The position numbers and the translations under genes were made by a program. The notes beneath the pieces are model-generated. The model worked only from the letters and a program-made list of their open reading frames with translations, was not told the DNA's origin and did no database searches. A stretch of DNA of 64,000 bases from Parapristionchus giblindavisi. Its lineage: Eukaryota; Nematoda; Chromadorea; Rhabditida; Diplogasteridae. Below are positions 1-12,937 of the stretch, one piece after another (position 1 is the stretch's first letter; each line of letters begins with the position of its first letter). Where the stretch lies: NCBI GenBank assembly GCA_943737045.1, contig CALSFV010000249.1, positions 372,001-436,000 on the forward strand. Direction: 5' to 3'.

Positions 1-176
1 CAGGCATTAAATATAAATTTAGCAATGTGAATTTTGTAGTGATAATATGTGTGCGTGCTTCACGATGTTTCAGCGGCTAAGTCTATAATTTCACTTGCTG
101 TCACATTTATTTAATGTAAGATAAATAAATAAATAAATATAATTTATCATGAAAACGCATGAATAATACATCCTAC

Positions 177-3132
177 TTTCATGACTTTAATGTTCTCCTT
201 GATTTGGTAGGTACGCGATAGATTGTATTGGCTCATCGATAATTTTTGCAAATGATTGTTGTAATCCTCGTTCTCGCGAAGAAGGATACCGAAGAACTGG
301 AAACAATAACAATAATATTGGGTAGAGGTTCACTGTCTAGAACCTAATGGCCGAAACAGTGGATCTCGCCTCTACTAATAACTACTTTCGATTCATTAAT
401 AACTAATTTTATGAGTACATTTGCATGTTTTACTGTGATATATTTCGCGTATAATTGAGCGTATAAAAATCACTTGTTTTATTTGTAGAGCAGACTATTT
501 CTTGTTTTGCATGGTTCAACAACTATGCTGATTTCTTTAATATCAAATAGCGCGCGGCGAAGGTCAGCCGGGTTAGGTGAGAGGCAGCGAAGAGACAATC
601 GAGAGTTGGGAGAGATCTAGCCTTTGAGCGACTTCCGTTCCTTAGCGCCCAGTGTCATTTTCTTATGCAAGTACATTTTATACGCACAATAGCACGATTG
701 TCAAGCATGATGTGAGCCTCTCTCGTGCTGCCGGACGACTTGTAAGATGGAGGGATGATTTGGCAAGAATTGTAGGGCCTACTTTTTTACTTGGTGGAGC
801 ATCATTAATGCCGACTTTTTACGCACATATCGATGATCGCTTGATGCCAGTCATTTTAAGTAAAATAAGTCCCTCTAACAATTAGAATTATTCTCATGCG
901 AATCAATAAAGAATTGGGAAAAAGTAGATTTTTTATTGGGTCGTTCAGCACTTGATGTATGATGTTTTGTCTTATTCCCGACTTTTTGTGCATAATCGCT
1001 GATCTATAGGGTAAAATGTGTTGTAAGTAGCGAACAATTGCTTACCACTGCTCCGAAGGAGAAAGTAATCAAGTAGCAAATTATATTTACGTGTATGTCG
1101 TAGATCTCTAAATTATACTGGACAATGATGGAATGAGGTCTCACACGGCACACATACCGTATATTAGACAAATCGAATTTATCCAGGAATAGGAACCGTT
1201 GAGGAATGACAGTATGATGAAAACATATAGCGTCGACAACGATTCCTTTTCGTACCTGCAATAAATGCCTTTAAAGGGAGGGTGACCTCTCTCAATGGTC
1301 TCTTCATCGCACACACTATTTCTCTGCTCTCTAACAACTAGAGAGCGTAGAGCGTTGAAGAGGCCGTTGACAAAGGATTCGGTACCTTTAATTTTACTCT
1401 CCGCTCTAGCAATAATCTCTCGTGTACAATGAAAGCGAGAGCGCTTTACTAGAGAGGAGGGTTTAAAATAATCCCAGTGTGTGCTTTTAAGTGGGAGTCA
1501 CTTACCAAGACGAGAATACTGTGGCTACACATCGCTCCAATGCTAAGATTGCAGGGCTGAAATTTAGCAATTTAAATAAATAAATAAATAAAATTTACAA
1601 ATACTGACGAATAAGAATCGTTTCTGTCCATACGCTAGAGTGGCCAGAGTGAGAATGCGAATTTCAATTTAATACTTACGCAATACTTTATTTAATACTT
1701 GTATTCTATTCTGTTAACAGTAATTACAGTATAAAAATGAATAGAAAATTACCAGAATACAAAGTAGGCGAAGAAGGCTTCTCTAACCATGTTCGCAACC
1801 ATCAAGCGAAAGTCGTTATCTAGAAATAATAACATTATAATACTAATTTAGAGAGCTCCAATAGACACCCAAAATGGAGCTTCATTGGAGCTCCACTCTT
1901 GGTTAACTTTGAGTGGTTTCTCTACATCACAATGGACGTAGTGTCCGGAACATGAAGCATAGCATAAGTTACTGATATTACAGACATTTCCAAGTCGTAC
2001 TACATATTACTGTGCATGCATAGCATTTATTTGTATATTCTAATAATTATTAACTTAATTAAAAACTTAATTATGTCATGGGTGATGGCCCGAGAAAGGA
2101 ACTTCGTTTAGAGGGATTTACCGTCAAGTCACAATAAGAAGGCAAAAGTACATCTCAAGATATGTAATTATTCTTCGTTTGCCCCGCACCCGCTGACGAA
2201 TTTTCCATTTAGTGACAACCATGGTTGAAAATGCAGAAATTTTTGTATTTTGCATTTGTATTTTGTGTTTTATATACCAACTGTCAAGCATGCCTAATGA
2301 ACGATAACAACGTTTTCGTAGATTTCATGTACTTCAACACACAATTTCAATTCTGACCGTTTTCTTGTATGGACATCGCTCAGAGTCAAGAAATTACTAG
2401 CAAATCACCATGCCCAAGACTTGGTCTTCTGCTGAAAAGATATTTTAATGTATTACCGTCAAGTGGAAGATCGTAGAACTGATAGTTTAGCAGAACAGCT
2501 CGACAGACCACCGCGAACTCCACATGCACGATCAAACTTGCGAGTATGAGACGAAGCTGAACGGCAACAGGTCAGGTCAGGTCAAACAAAAAAAAATAAA
2601 ATAAAAAATAAAAAAAATAAATAAATAAATGCATGCGTACACATAGACCAAATCTCATACGCGGACATACCCAAGGGCAAATTTTCAATGTCGAGGATCG
2701 GTTTGATGTATGTCATGATTTTTATGACGAAGCGCATTATTTTTTTATAATTATCATTACACATGCTCACATAGATATGCGCATACGGACAGACGGACAG
2801 ACGAACAGACAATCAATTAAGCTACAACTATCCATTTTCTGCCTTAATACATCTCCCTCCTGCCCATTATATTTGATGAAAATAGATAAATAAATAAAAA
2901 AATCTAACAAACATTTCTATGAAACGGCAGTCCCATAACGATGAAGGTGGCGATTGGAAACGAGCAGAGAATGACGAGACAGCCCAATAACTGGAAGGGT
3001 CTGATATATTAATATATTTTAAATTTAAAAAAAATTATAAAAAAAGCTTACCTCTAGTGCATAAATGAACTCGAAAAGAGGAAAATGTTGACTGGCCACT
3101 GAAGAGTTTACAAAGACCATGAAAAATGTCAT
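177..3132 (-). CDS. Sre-type chemoreceptor GPCR, 3' end outside window
   Basis: Seven-transmembrane receptor of the nematode Sra superfamily, most like Sre; a chemosensory role is known for the family and inferred here. Eight exons fit by splice sites and phase: 3052-3132, 2913-2990, 2457-2556, 1753-1819, 1506-1556, 1158-1255, 1046-1107, 177-296. Exon lengths 100, 67, 51, 98 and 62 equal those of the intact paralogue at 25307-29067, which strongly supports the model. Visible marks: FHRN at the end of the first helix exon, LERC in the DRY-like position, WYE at the next junction, and the family hallmark LSRTYQIKENIKVMK in the last visible exon. There are no stops in 219 codons. The last three exons should lie left of base 1. 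The gene is more diverged than the three copies to the right and points the other way. Start is the ATG at 3132; an in-frame ATG four codons later is possible. Confidence 0.78.
452..689. mobile_element. MITE family D, intron 7 of the receptor at 177-3132
   Basis: Termini ATTGAGCGTATAAAAATCAC and TACATTTTATACGCACAAT. Conserved interior: TGTTTTGCATGGTTCA, GGCGAAGGTCAGCCGGGTTA, AATCGAGAGTTGGGAGAG. Confidence 0.7.
1271..1388. mobile_element. MITE family A, diverged copy
   Basis: Family A consensus: TTAAAGGGAGCGTAACCTCA, a core with CTCTCTCG and AGAGAACAGA, and the inverted end CGCTCCCTTTAA, about 121 bases, bounded by TTAA. This copy has several changes and lies in an intron of the receptor at 177-3132. 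Confidence 0.65.
1386..1490. mobile_element. MITE family B directly after a family A copy
   Basis: Family B consensus: TTAAAGGCACACCCCAAGCT, AATTTTACTCTCCGCTCTGG, core CTCTCTCG...CGAGAGAG, then the inverted arms to AGCTTGGGGTGTGCCTTTAA; about 120 bases. This copy is diverged. Confidence 0.6.
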
Positions 3133-3592
3133 CTTGCAGTCTGAATGTCGGTCAGATAAATAATAATATTTAATGTGCGGGTGCGCAATGAAGGACACTT
3201 ACAAGAAAATGGTTTTTACATAATTTGCGATGCGACGACGGGGCAGCATAGGAACAGCAAATCAAAAAAAAAGTTATATAGTGTGCAGTCTAAGGAAGTC
3301 AATATTGCGCAATTATGGTCTTTTCTATTATAGAGGTAATCACGTTCACATTTAGCAATATTATCGAGGGTTATCGATTACTTTGCTCTATGCACTAACG
3401 AAACTAGGAAAGTAAGTGGTTATGGGATTATCGTACTTGTGCTGGATAACTAGTGATAAAATTAATGAAGCATAAAATTAGCAAGTTCTCGGAAAAAACA
3501 ATTCGCAAAAAATATGAGTATCAGGCGATTTTATTATAGCAGTTTGTAACACTCTTCGACGTATAGAGGACGATATTATCATGGTATAAATT

Positions 3593-3705
3593 AATTTAGT
3601 AAGTAAATCAATGTGCAGGAGTGATATGCATGCACGTACTTAAAATAATTGTGACAATAATTCTATTAATTAATAATGTGCTTCATGGTGTTTCGGCCGC
3701 TACGT
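3593..3705. repeat. Family E dispersed repeat
   Basis: About 110 bases from TTTCGGCCGCTACGTC (complement GACGTAGCGGCCGAAA) to a GCATGCA block and GTACATTGATTTACTTAC. No terminal inverted repeat. Confidence 0.7.
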
Positions 3706-4921
3706 CTAAAGCTGGTTAAAAAGAGTATACCCTAACAATACTGATTGAAGATGTTGAAAATGTTTGAACGAGCAAATTTTGTCCCATAGCAAAATGAACT
3801 GTCCACACGGTAGGTTTTGAAAATCACAAAAAATAATAAAAGATGTCCGCGCTGGGGGGGGGGACAAGGTGAAAGAAAAAAAAGATAGTTTGTATTCTAT
3901 CTAATGGTGGCAAATCGTCATAAGGAGAAGGTTCATATTTGATCTATCTCAAAATAAAATCAATCAATGCAATTGGGGAAATAAGTTGCACACATTCGGA
4001 CTATGTCGAGCAATTTGGACGCTAACTTAAACGTGTTTTCGCAAATATGTTAAAACGGTAAGCTATTGTATTCGTGCGCGCCTTACCTTGAGCAGCGTTC
4101 ACATCTCGCATTGCGCCGCTTAATTGAAATTATAGAAATGACGTTTCTTCTTATAAATCTGCGATACTATTGTCTACGCTGGTAGATAATGAAAATCAAG
4201 AAGTAATTTGATTGTACAGTCCAGAATAGCGCAGTGGCTATTTTAGACGCTATTTTGATGCTATTTTTTATTGAAAATAGTGGCGAACTATTTTCAATAT
4301 TTTCCATTTCCTCATTCTCTGAAAGCATGTGGTGATGCACTAACATAATATTCTTGGTGTTTGAACGAAATTAGAGCATGGATACGATACAATACATTGG
4401 AATTTAATCAAGCCATTTGAGAGTTAATGATTACCACTAAAAGACTGATTAGTCTTTAGGTGTTAGGGACAGATACAAAGGGGCAATTCTATCTTCTTTT
4501 TTTTTTCTGCGCACATATTGAGCACAAATATTCTTCAGTGCCAAGCACGAAAACTAAAGTTAAAATAACAAGAAGATTTTTTTTCAAAGCGACAATAATT
4601 GTACTATGTGAAACACGTGCACTTATTGTTAATTCGAACCTTATAGGTATATCAAATAGGTCAGTCCCTGAAAATAATCACTCTTTTTACCGATATTTTC
4701 TGAAAGCTATTTAAAAAAAATTAGCGTGGCCTTAATTTAATTACTTTTTACTAGCAATGGATTTTGTGTTGCAGGGCGAGTAAAAAGTGCTAGATATCAG
4801 CGACATCTTTTGAGGACCGAAGAATATTCATAGATATATCGACCGAAACACAATAAATCGCATTATTATTCTGATTCAATATTTTCTACTTGTACATTCT
4901 AATATACATCTACTGTTGCAC

Positions 4922-4923
<2 letters not shown>

Positions 4924-4995
<72 letters not shown>
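4924..4995. repeat. (TA)n microsatellite
   Basis: About 35 uninterrupted TA units. Confidence 0.97.
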
Positions 4996-4996
<1 letters not shown>

Positions 4997-5366
4997 TGTT
5001 CTTACATTAGTACGTCACAGAGTTAAACGATGAGCGTGAAATGTGCGCAGAGCTGCGCTGAATTTGACGGGACAGTACTGTTGAATCTGATGCTGTGACC
5101 ACTTTTTATCGAGGATACATATGAGGATACATCTCGCATACGATAAAGGTATGACCCGTTAGATATAGGACAAAAAATACTGCAAAACCGTAGCCCAGTT
5201 GATAATCAGGGTTCTCTACTTGGTATTAAAGGAAGTAGGAAACGAAATTACGAATATTTTATTATACTTTCGTTATTATTTTTTTCGATTTCTATTGACT
5301 CAGGCCTGTCTTGACGAAATATCTTTATGGGATCCCATATATGGGAGTAAATAATGAATAAAACTA

Positions 5367-5811
5367 ACTAGGGAATGGTTTCTTTGATGGTTGAAATTAC
5401 GGTTAGTGACCTACTTAGCGATAATCAGCATGGTCGACTTAATAAGAATCAACTTTCAAAAGTTGCCATTGATAGTTTTTTTAAACGAAACCCGACGCAT
5501 ATCCGACGCACGAAAGACAGCCAAAAAAGATTTTTTGGACTTGATTTCCACTGAAACAGCATTTTTTGCTTGAATTACCATGCAGACATGAAATTCTGTC
5601 GGGGAATCGAACTCGTGTTCAAAAAGTGAAAAAAAGAAAAAAATGCAACCTTTTAGCTTTCTTTCGTGCGGCGGATATGCGACGGGTTCCGTTTAAAAAA
5701 TCGATCAATGGCAACTTTTAAAAGTTGATTCTTACTAAGTCGACCATGCTGAATATTGCTATGTAGGTCACTCCCGGAATTTCAACCATCAAAGAAACCA
5801 TTCCCTAGTAA
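5367..5811. mobile_element. 440-bp foldback element
   Basis: ACTAGGGAATGGTTTCTTTG at 5367 is inverted at 5791-5810. Arms of about 150-170 bases include AGCATGGTCGACTTA. A related sequence starts at 63727 and runs to the window end. Confidence 0.72.
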
Positions 5812-6066
5812 ATAATTGATTCAATTCAAAACATAAATCATTCCTTGATCGTGCTAACCAGAGGAAACTCTCCTTGGGGGAAATGTCATACGGTTTGGTG
5901 AATTGATTGGCTTTTGAGATAAAATCATGCTCTGAATTTCGTTTTTGCTGTTATCGTTGTTTTGCTTTTATTGCTTTTGTTTTTTATCGCTTTTTTATTG
6001 AGACGCATACAGATCTATGTTCACTAAAAAATAGTGATTTGCTTGCATGAGTTCTACGAACTTACC

Positions 6067-6187
6067 TTAAAGGGAGCGTTACCTCACTCAATGGTCTCTT
6101 CATTGCGCACACTATTTCTCTGTTCTCTAACAACGAGAGAGCATTGCGCGTCGAAGAGACCATTGAGAGACGTTACGCTCCCTTTAA
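6067..6187. mobile_element. MITE family A
   Basis: Full length (121 bases), TTAA at both ends. Confidence 0.85.
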
Positions 6188-6208
6188 GTTCTTACGTTTA
6201 TATTAATT

Positions 6209-8840
6209 GTTTACTAGCAGTGCTAGGGGGATCCATAAATAGTTTTACTTGCGAGCGTTTTATACTTTTAGCGCGGGAGGAGCATTTCGCTAGCGCGGAA
6301 GGGCGCTGCGCGCCCATCCGCCTCAATTACTCCCTTCCGTCTAGACTGCTCGAGTCGCTCAGTATCTTGTTTTCTGACTTATTAGACGATTTGTCGAAAA
6401 AATATATGAAAAACGACAACATAAAGCTATTTGCTTTGAATTTTGAACGGCAAAATTACTTGGAAGAAGTTGGCGTAAGCTTTTGATTGTTTGGGGGGGA
6501 CACCCCCCCAACCCCCCATTTTTTATATTGTTTGACAAGAAACACATTTGTGGACTTGTTCATAAGCTTTCCGACATTTTCCGGATGTCCAAATGTTTGT
6601 CTCAATATTATCGAAAAATTTCGTTTAACTGAATGAATGTCGCTACAGATATCAATTTAAGCGAGGTAAGAGTTAAGAGTCATGCATGACATGTTTTCCA
6701 GCTCAGAATGACTCACAATAACTTGTTTCATCATTCTTAGCACAAAAAACTACCCTAGAACACTTTATTTCAGTCAGGAAAAATCAGCAAAAGTTTTGGA
6801 TCGAACCGGGGTTCGAACCCGCTCGGTGTTTTCAGAGTAGTACCTCTTTACCTCGACGCCATGGGTTCATTTTATTTCTGAATGTAGTCATATTATACAC
6901 CAATCGACGCGCAAAGAGTAGGACTACAACTTTCTTTGCCATATAAAACGTCTAAAACAATTTTAAAAATAAATTTAGCCAAGAAAACTGGCAAAATCGT
7001 GTTTTTGCACCTTTTCGGCGATTTTTCGCGGTGCAAAGAGGTCGTGCGGAGGTGAAGAGACATAATTTTCCTAAACCAGTTTTTCGAGCGCTACAACATG
7101 AGCATAGTTAGGTTGAATAAAAAAGGTGCGAAATTTGAGTTTTTTGAAAAGGTCAAAAATGGACCATTTTTCGCGACCGCACTGCTCCGCGAATACTAAA
7201 CCAAATGAGTTGGGTCCAAAAGCAAAAAGTTGTGCCTCATCGAGTTCTACAATTTACTTTCAGGAGCCGGGATGCGAAAATTAAGTTGAATAGGTGAAAA
7301 TCGCCAAAAACCTACTTCCCGGATTTCTTCCGAGGCCTATTTCGTCATCACCGAGTCCGACAAAGCACACGGCGTTAGTACCAAAAGATGCGCCGCAAAA
7401 AGTTGTTTAACATAAGTCTTAATCTCAAAAAATGACAGAACAGTTTTTGAGCATTTATATTTGGGCATTTCGATTTTCGCCTTTTTTTGCCCTCCGCCAA
7501 CTTTGAGCGCAATTTCCTGGCTACCAGTAAATCGGAAAAATCGGCAAAAATACGATTTAGATTGCCCCAAGTCTTGTGGTCATTTTGGTATACCAACTTT
7601 TAATTTTTGATATACTTATCACCAAGTTCTGCGCCAAAAAGTGCAAAAAACCCGAGAGCCGGCGTTTCACCTAAAAGACGGCTCCGGATCGGCTCGGGAC
7701 CAGTGCCATTCGATCCGGCGTGGTCGAAAACCCCAGTAGCCGGAATCTGGTATAAAAGGCAAAACGTCTTGACAAAAGAAATTTCAAAAAACCTATCCCG
7801 GTAAATTGGTCTAATTGCGATCTTTTATATAGGGGTTAACTAGCAGTGCTAGGGGGATCCATTATTTTTTTTTACTTCTGAGCGTTTTATACTTTTTGCG
7901 CGGGAGGAGCATTACGCTAGCGCGGAAGGGCGCTTCGCGCCCATCCGCCTCAATTATTCTTTGAGAAGAGATGTTTTGCAATAAAATATACGTTTTCCAG
8001 CTCAGAATGGCTCAAAACAACTTGTTTCATCATTCTTGGCACAAAACATTACCCCAGAACACTTTAATTCGGTCAGGAAAAATCAGCAAAAGTTTTGGAT
8101 CGAACCGGGGTTCGAACCCGCTCGGTGTTTTTAGAGTGGTACCTCTTTACCTCGACGCCATGGGTTCATTTTATTTCTGAATATAGTCATATTATACCTC
8201 AATCGACGCGTAAAGAGTCGTGCTACAACTTTCTTTGCCATATAAAACGCCTAAAACAATATTAAAAATAAGTTTAACCAAGAAAACTGGCAAAATCGTG
8301 TTTTCGCACCTTTTCGGCGATTTTTCGCGGTACAAAGAGGTCGTGCGGAGGTGAAGTGACATAATTTTTCTAAACCAGTTTTTCAAGCGCTACAACATGA
8401 GCATAGTTAGGTTGAATAAAAAAGGTGCGAAATTTGGGTTTTTTGAAAAAGTTAAAAATCGACCATTATTCGCGACCGCACAGCTCCGTGGATATTGCAC
8501 GAAATGAGTTGGGTCCAAAAGCAGAAAGTTGCGCCTCATCGAGATGTACAATTTACTTTCAGGAGCCGGGACGCGAAAATTACGTTGAATAGGTGAAAAT
8601 CACGAAAAACCTACTTTCCGGATTTCTTACCCGTCCTATTTCGTCATCACCGAAAACTTTTTATGACACGGCACTAGTACCATAAGATGCGCCGTAAAAA
8701 GTTGCTTAATATAAGTCTTAAAACGCGTTCTCCATAAGAGTGGCGGGGGCATGGCACAATGTTTCAAAATCATCCTAGGTGACTCATATTTGATGGTTGA
8801 AGTCCCTAGGGGACGTATACACTCCAGTCAAAAAATTGAC
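6209..8840. repeat. Diverged tandem duplication, about 1.6 kb units
   Basis: CTAGCAGTGCTAGGGGGATC begins both units (6214 and 7839), followed by GCGCGGGAGGAGCATT. The shared part runs on through a tRNA-like module (6788 and 8091), TCGACGCCATGGGTTCAT and a long AT-rich tail with AAATCGTGTTTT. Units differ by several hundred bases of indel between the first block and the tRNA-like module. No gene is visible. Confidence 0.75.
6786..6862 (-). other. tRNA-like module (not a functional tRNA)
   Basis: Minus strand: GGCGTCGAGGTAAAGAGG resembles an A box, GGGTTCGAACCC is a B box, followed by CAAAACTTTTGCTGATTTTT. No acceptor stem pairs. Repeated at 8089-8165. Confidence 0.5.
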
Positions 8841-8848
8841 CCAAATTA

Positions 8849-11140
8849 TTGATTTTTGATCTACCAAAAGTCGAAAAGTCAAAGTGTGATTTCCATGGCA
8901 TGTTACATACCATTTGATAGAGGATCCAAAGTTATATAAGAATACCAAGTTTCATGAATTTTCATAACTCCATGTTCGAGAAATATCCGATTTTCCGAAT
9001 TTTCACCAGATTTATTTATTTTGATCTCGTGGCTTACTATGTTACCATTATTTCCAGGGACTGGATTTTTGATATATTATGTAAAAATGAATGGGCTATC
9101 CGAATATAACACTTATTTGGACCCGCTGTATGCCAGGCATAGTGATATCGCCAGTCATAGTGATCAGTTTTAACGCCCAAACGCCGACGCAGGTTCGAAT
9201 CCAGGTCCCGGCCGAAATTTTTGCAAATTTTTATTCGGCTCAAACTTGACTTTAAATTATACTTTCATGTGTTTTACCTTGTTTTCATTAATTTATTGCA
9301 CGAAATATCCATCAACATTATCAGAAATAACAAAAAATCGTATAACTGATATAGTATCGGCAAAAAGTCATGGGCCGGGCGAAAATAACGGTTTTTCGAC
9401 AGTTCCACTTTTTATGATGCAATATTTTCTACTTTCTGATAAAATAAGATCAATCAACACTTGAACTCTTCAAATCTCGGTAATTGAAAATTGTTTGAAA
9501 AATTGTTTACGAAGATCAAAGATCAAAGTTCAAAGATCAGAGACCAAAGTTCAGCAATAGAATAAAAAACTTTTGTGAACATTTTCAACATATTTCAGAG
9601 CTTTGAAAATAAGAAATTTCATCAGTAGAGGCGTTGTGACGAGAACACTCCGAGGAAAAAAATCTTATTACAGATACACTATCGGCAAAAAGTCATGGGA
9701 CGCTTTTTCATTTCTTTTTTCGAATTTTGATTCAGGAAAGCAATCAAGCTGATCGTTAGAGTCAATGTAAGCAGCTCATAAAAGAATACAACCATTGTGT
9801 TGGTGTAATTAAATTAGTTCATTGTTGCGTAATGATAACACAATCGAAGTACACTTTTTAAGCATGTATAGTTCTTTAGTGAAAAATGCTGTTCTTCTGA
9901 AACATTGTGAGAATGGAGTCCTCCGCTAGAGTTGCCCAAGTTGAAAAAATCGGAATGTTTCTGACTCGGATTTCAAGCTCTAGAAGGGATGCAATTTTTT
10001 CCCTAAAATTTAAAACTCTTCTTCTAGATGCGCTAACGACCCTTTCTGAATGCCAAAATGATGCTAGAAGCGAGTGATATTTATATACAGATTATGGTAG
10101 TCATAGCTCTTTATGTGCCCTCAGGACATAAACAAAAATTTTTGGAAGGACGCATTTTAGACCCTACCGTTCAGAGGCAGGTATTCTAAAATTATGGTTC
10201 TTCCGCAGGTAACATTGCAATGTTCCATATATATATTTCTTTTATTTTCTTTTAGTTCCGATTCCTTTCAGACCCGCAACAAACGTTCTTCTGAGGTCTG
10301 CTGGATTTCAGCACCTATGCTTAGACTATGGCTTTTTCTCATGCAGTTGACACGTCCCGACGCCTCTACTGATGAAATTTCTTATTTTCAAAGCTCTGAT
10401 ATATGTTGAAAATGTTCATAAAAGTTTTTTTATTCTATTTCTGATCTTTGGTCTCTGATCTTTGAACTTTGATCTTCGTAAACAATTTTTCAAACAATTT
10501 TCAATTACCGAGATTTGAAGAGTTCAAGTGTTGATTGATCTTATTTTATCAGAAAGTAGAAAATATTGCATCTTAAAAAGTGGAACTGTCGAAAAACCGT
10601 TATTTTCGCCCTGCCCATGACTTTTTGCCGATACTATATCAGTTATACGATTTTTTTGTTAGTTCTGATAATGTTGATGGATATTTCGTGCAATAAATTA
10701 ATGAAAACAAGGTAAAACACATGAAAGTATAATTTAAAGTCAAATTTGAGTCGAATAAAAATTTGCAAAAATTTCGGCCGGGACCTGGATTCGAACCTGC
10801 GTCGGCGTTTGGGCGTTAAAACTGATCACTATGACTGGCGATATCACTATGCCTGGCATACAGCGGGTCCAAATAAGTGTTATATTCGGATAGCCCATTC
10901 ATTTTTACATAACATATCAAAAATCCAGTCCCTGGAAATAATGGTAACATAGTAAGCCACGAGATCAAAATAAATAAATCTGGTGAAAATTCGGAAAATC
11001 GGATATTTCTCGAACATGGAGTTATGAAAATTCACGAAACTTGGTATTCTTATATAACTGTGGATCCTCTATCAAATGGTATGTAACATGCCATGGAAAT
11101 CACACTTTGATTTTTCGACTTTTGGTAGATCAAAAATCAA
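8849..11140. mobile_element. 2.3-kb foldback element with tRNA-like modules in both arms
   Basis: Arms 8849-9645 and 10358-11140 are close inverted copies (an identical 68-codon frame appears at 9037-9243 and 10746-10952). The spacer is about 710 bases. The right end at 11140 cuts the gag frame of the BEL/Pao remnant exactly, so this element or a rearrangement truncated it. No transposase. Each arm includes GGTTCGAATCC. Confidence 0.75.
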
Positions 11141-11862
11141 GCTTCGAGAGCTTCTTTCAGATAGGAACCATCATTTGGATAGGGTTTGATGACCTTGAGA
11201 GCATCGCCCTCTAGGAATCCTTCTAGGTATAGATGTTTCTCAGTATCGATTAGATTGTCTCTCTTCACTATCAGTGATTGGAATAGTTTGATGAATGTTT
11301 TGTACTCGGCTCTATTGTATCCATTGAACTTTGGAATAGTCAGAGTAGGAAGAGGTACATGCCTAGGCTTAGTCACTGATGGACTCTCGGATGCATCGAG
11401 GAATTCATCTTCTTCTTTGATAGATGTAGCAACACTCTTTATCTTTAGATTTCGGATGATAGTCTCGGAGTTGTTTTTGAGAGCCATTCTTACTATTGCT
11501 AGTTGTTTATCGACAAGTATAGATAGATCGGATGGATCTAGAGGTAGACCATTGTTGTCATATCCTCTTAGAATCATAGAGAATAGACCATCCTCTTGAG
11601 CTTTGACTTGAGGATCAGAGATAGCATTGAGCTTGGATTCAAGAGAATTGGTTTGAGATTGAAGTATAGATAGATTTACTCGAATATCTATTTCGGATTT
11701 GTCTACTTCTACTCCTAGATCTTCATGATGAGACATTGATTTACATGATACAATGTTGATTACATGTTGTTTGATTTGATCGAAATGAGCGATTACGTTA
11801 ACTCTAGCTGCTTTGAGCTTATCATAATAGGACTTGTATGTGCTTTGATTAGTATTCTTCAT
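11137..11862 (-). mobile_element. BEL/Pao retrotransposon gag N-terminus, truncated
   Basis: An open frame of 241 codons starts at ATG 11862. It has a leucine-rich first half and a C-terminal LPTLTIPKFNGYNRAEYKTF...KHLYLEGFLEGDALKV stretch typical of the gag (DUF1759-like) region of BEL/Pao LTR elements. The frame ends where the foldback at 8849-11140 begins. No protease, reverse transcriptase or integrase remains in the window. Confidence 0.72.
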
Positions 11863-12009
11863 GACTGTTGCCTGCCACGCGGGTCTTGTTGAATACTAGT
11901 TGGATGATAATGATGAATAGAATAGAAAGATTTGAGATGGATAGACGAGTTCCTGTTGAATATAGGATACTCGGAATGATGAATGAAGTGAATGAATAAC
12001 TGTGTGAAT

Positions 12010-12190
12010 CGGAAATAGGAACCTATATCGTCTGCGAAGTAGGAACTAATTTGGATTCAGATGATTTCAGGATATTATAGATGAAAGAAGTTGAATCGGA
12101 ACTTGGACCTATATCGTCTGCGAAGTAGGTTTAGTTCGGATTCGGAATAGGAGTCAGCAAATAGGACCTATATCGTCTGCGAAGTAGGAA
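12010..12190. repeat. Three-copy motif in the retroelement leader
   Basis: CTATATCGTCTGCGAAGTAG occurs near 12025, 12108 and 12168, spaced about 60-85 bases. Confidence 0.7.
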
Positions 12191-12233
12191 CTAATGGACT
12201 CGGAATAGTTGGAATATTAGACCGTATGCACCA

Positions 12234-12937
12234 TGTAATGACGTTTGGTCACTATGTATAAGTCTGATGGGTAGTGTGTGTATGTCACCCTTGTATCCCG
12301 TGTATAAACAAGAATAACTTGGAGTGAATATATATTTATTATCAATAATTATTAGGATACTTGGAAAGGTTGGCCTTTGGCCTTAGATCATAACTTAAGG
12401 TTGGTGATAGGAGGGGATCGGAGAGACGGGGCTCTTGACGGCAAACCACTCGCGTTGAGATGACCTCAAACTTGGGTAATTAAACAATGAAAGTATAGGG
12501 CGATAGGTAATAGCACGAAAGAATAAAACAACAGTGAATGCAAGCGGGGAACGTGGAGAATGAAGTGGAAGTAGATAATGATAGGCAATTGCCAGCAGTG
12601 ATGAAATAGGGCATAGAATAAGAGAGAATGTTGGACTTGAACTTAGGCGCGAAAGTATTTACATAATGATGACGAAATAGGTGAAGGTAGAATAAGAGGA
12701 TAAAGAGAAACTTGATTTAAATGAGCAAACAACTAGGCAGGAGATGGACTTAGATGGAAGTGATAGGAATTAACGAGAAGTGATAAACATGAGTAAATGC
12801 GGAGAAATAATGAATAATTAAAAGTAGGAAGAGCGACGACGTGCCGCCAGTCAGCACGGGAGAGTTGAATGAGACTGACTTGGAGAGAATCAGAAATTGG
12901 AGCTGGGAAAGTATCGTAGGATAGTTAGGCCATTACA
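12234..12937 (-). mobile_element. LTR of the truncated BEL/Pao element with adjacent primer-binding site
   Basis: On the minus strand the repeat begins TGTAATG (12937) and ends CATTACA (12234). Directly after it comes TGGTGCAT, complementary to CCA plus the 3' end of tRNA-Gly as known in animals. Length 704. A 370-base leader with three copies of CTACTTCGCAGACGATATAG leads to the gag ATG. No second LTR seen. Confidence 0.6.

Larger units (their letters stand above)
3133..5366. other. No gene seen
   Basis: AT-rich DNA with a family E repeat (3593-3705), a degenerate repeat shared with 43218-43310 and 46155-46260 (about 4407-4495; shared TACAAAGGGGCA-type block) and the (TA)n tract. No frame with plausible splice structure on either strand. 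Confidence 0.6.

Noticed and set aside
6034..6486. 150-codon frame
   Set aside because: Runs through a family A MITE and the start of the tandem repeat unit; no splice or homology support.
9037..9243. 68-codon frame present twice (also 10746-10952)
   Set aside because: Identical because it lies in both arms of the foldback; spans the tRNA-like module and resembles no protein.
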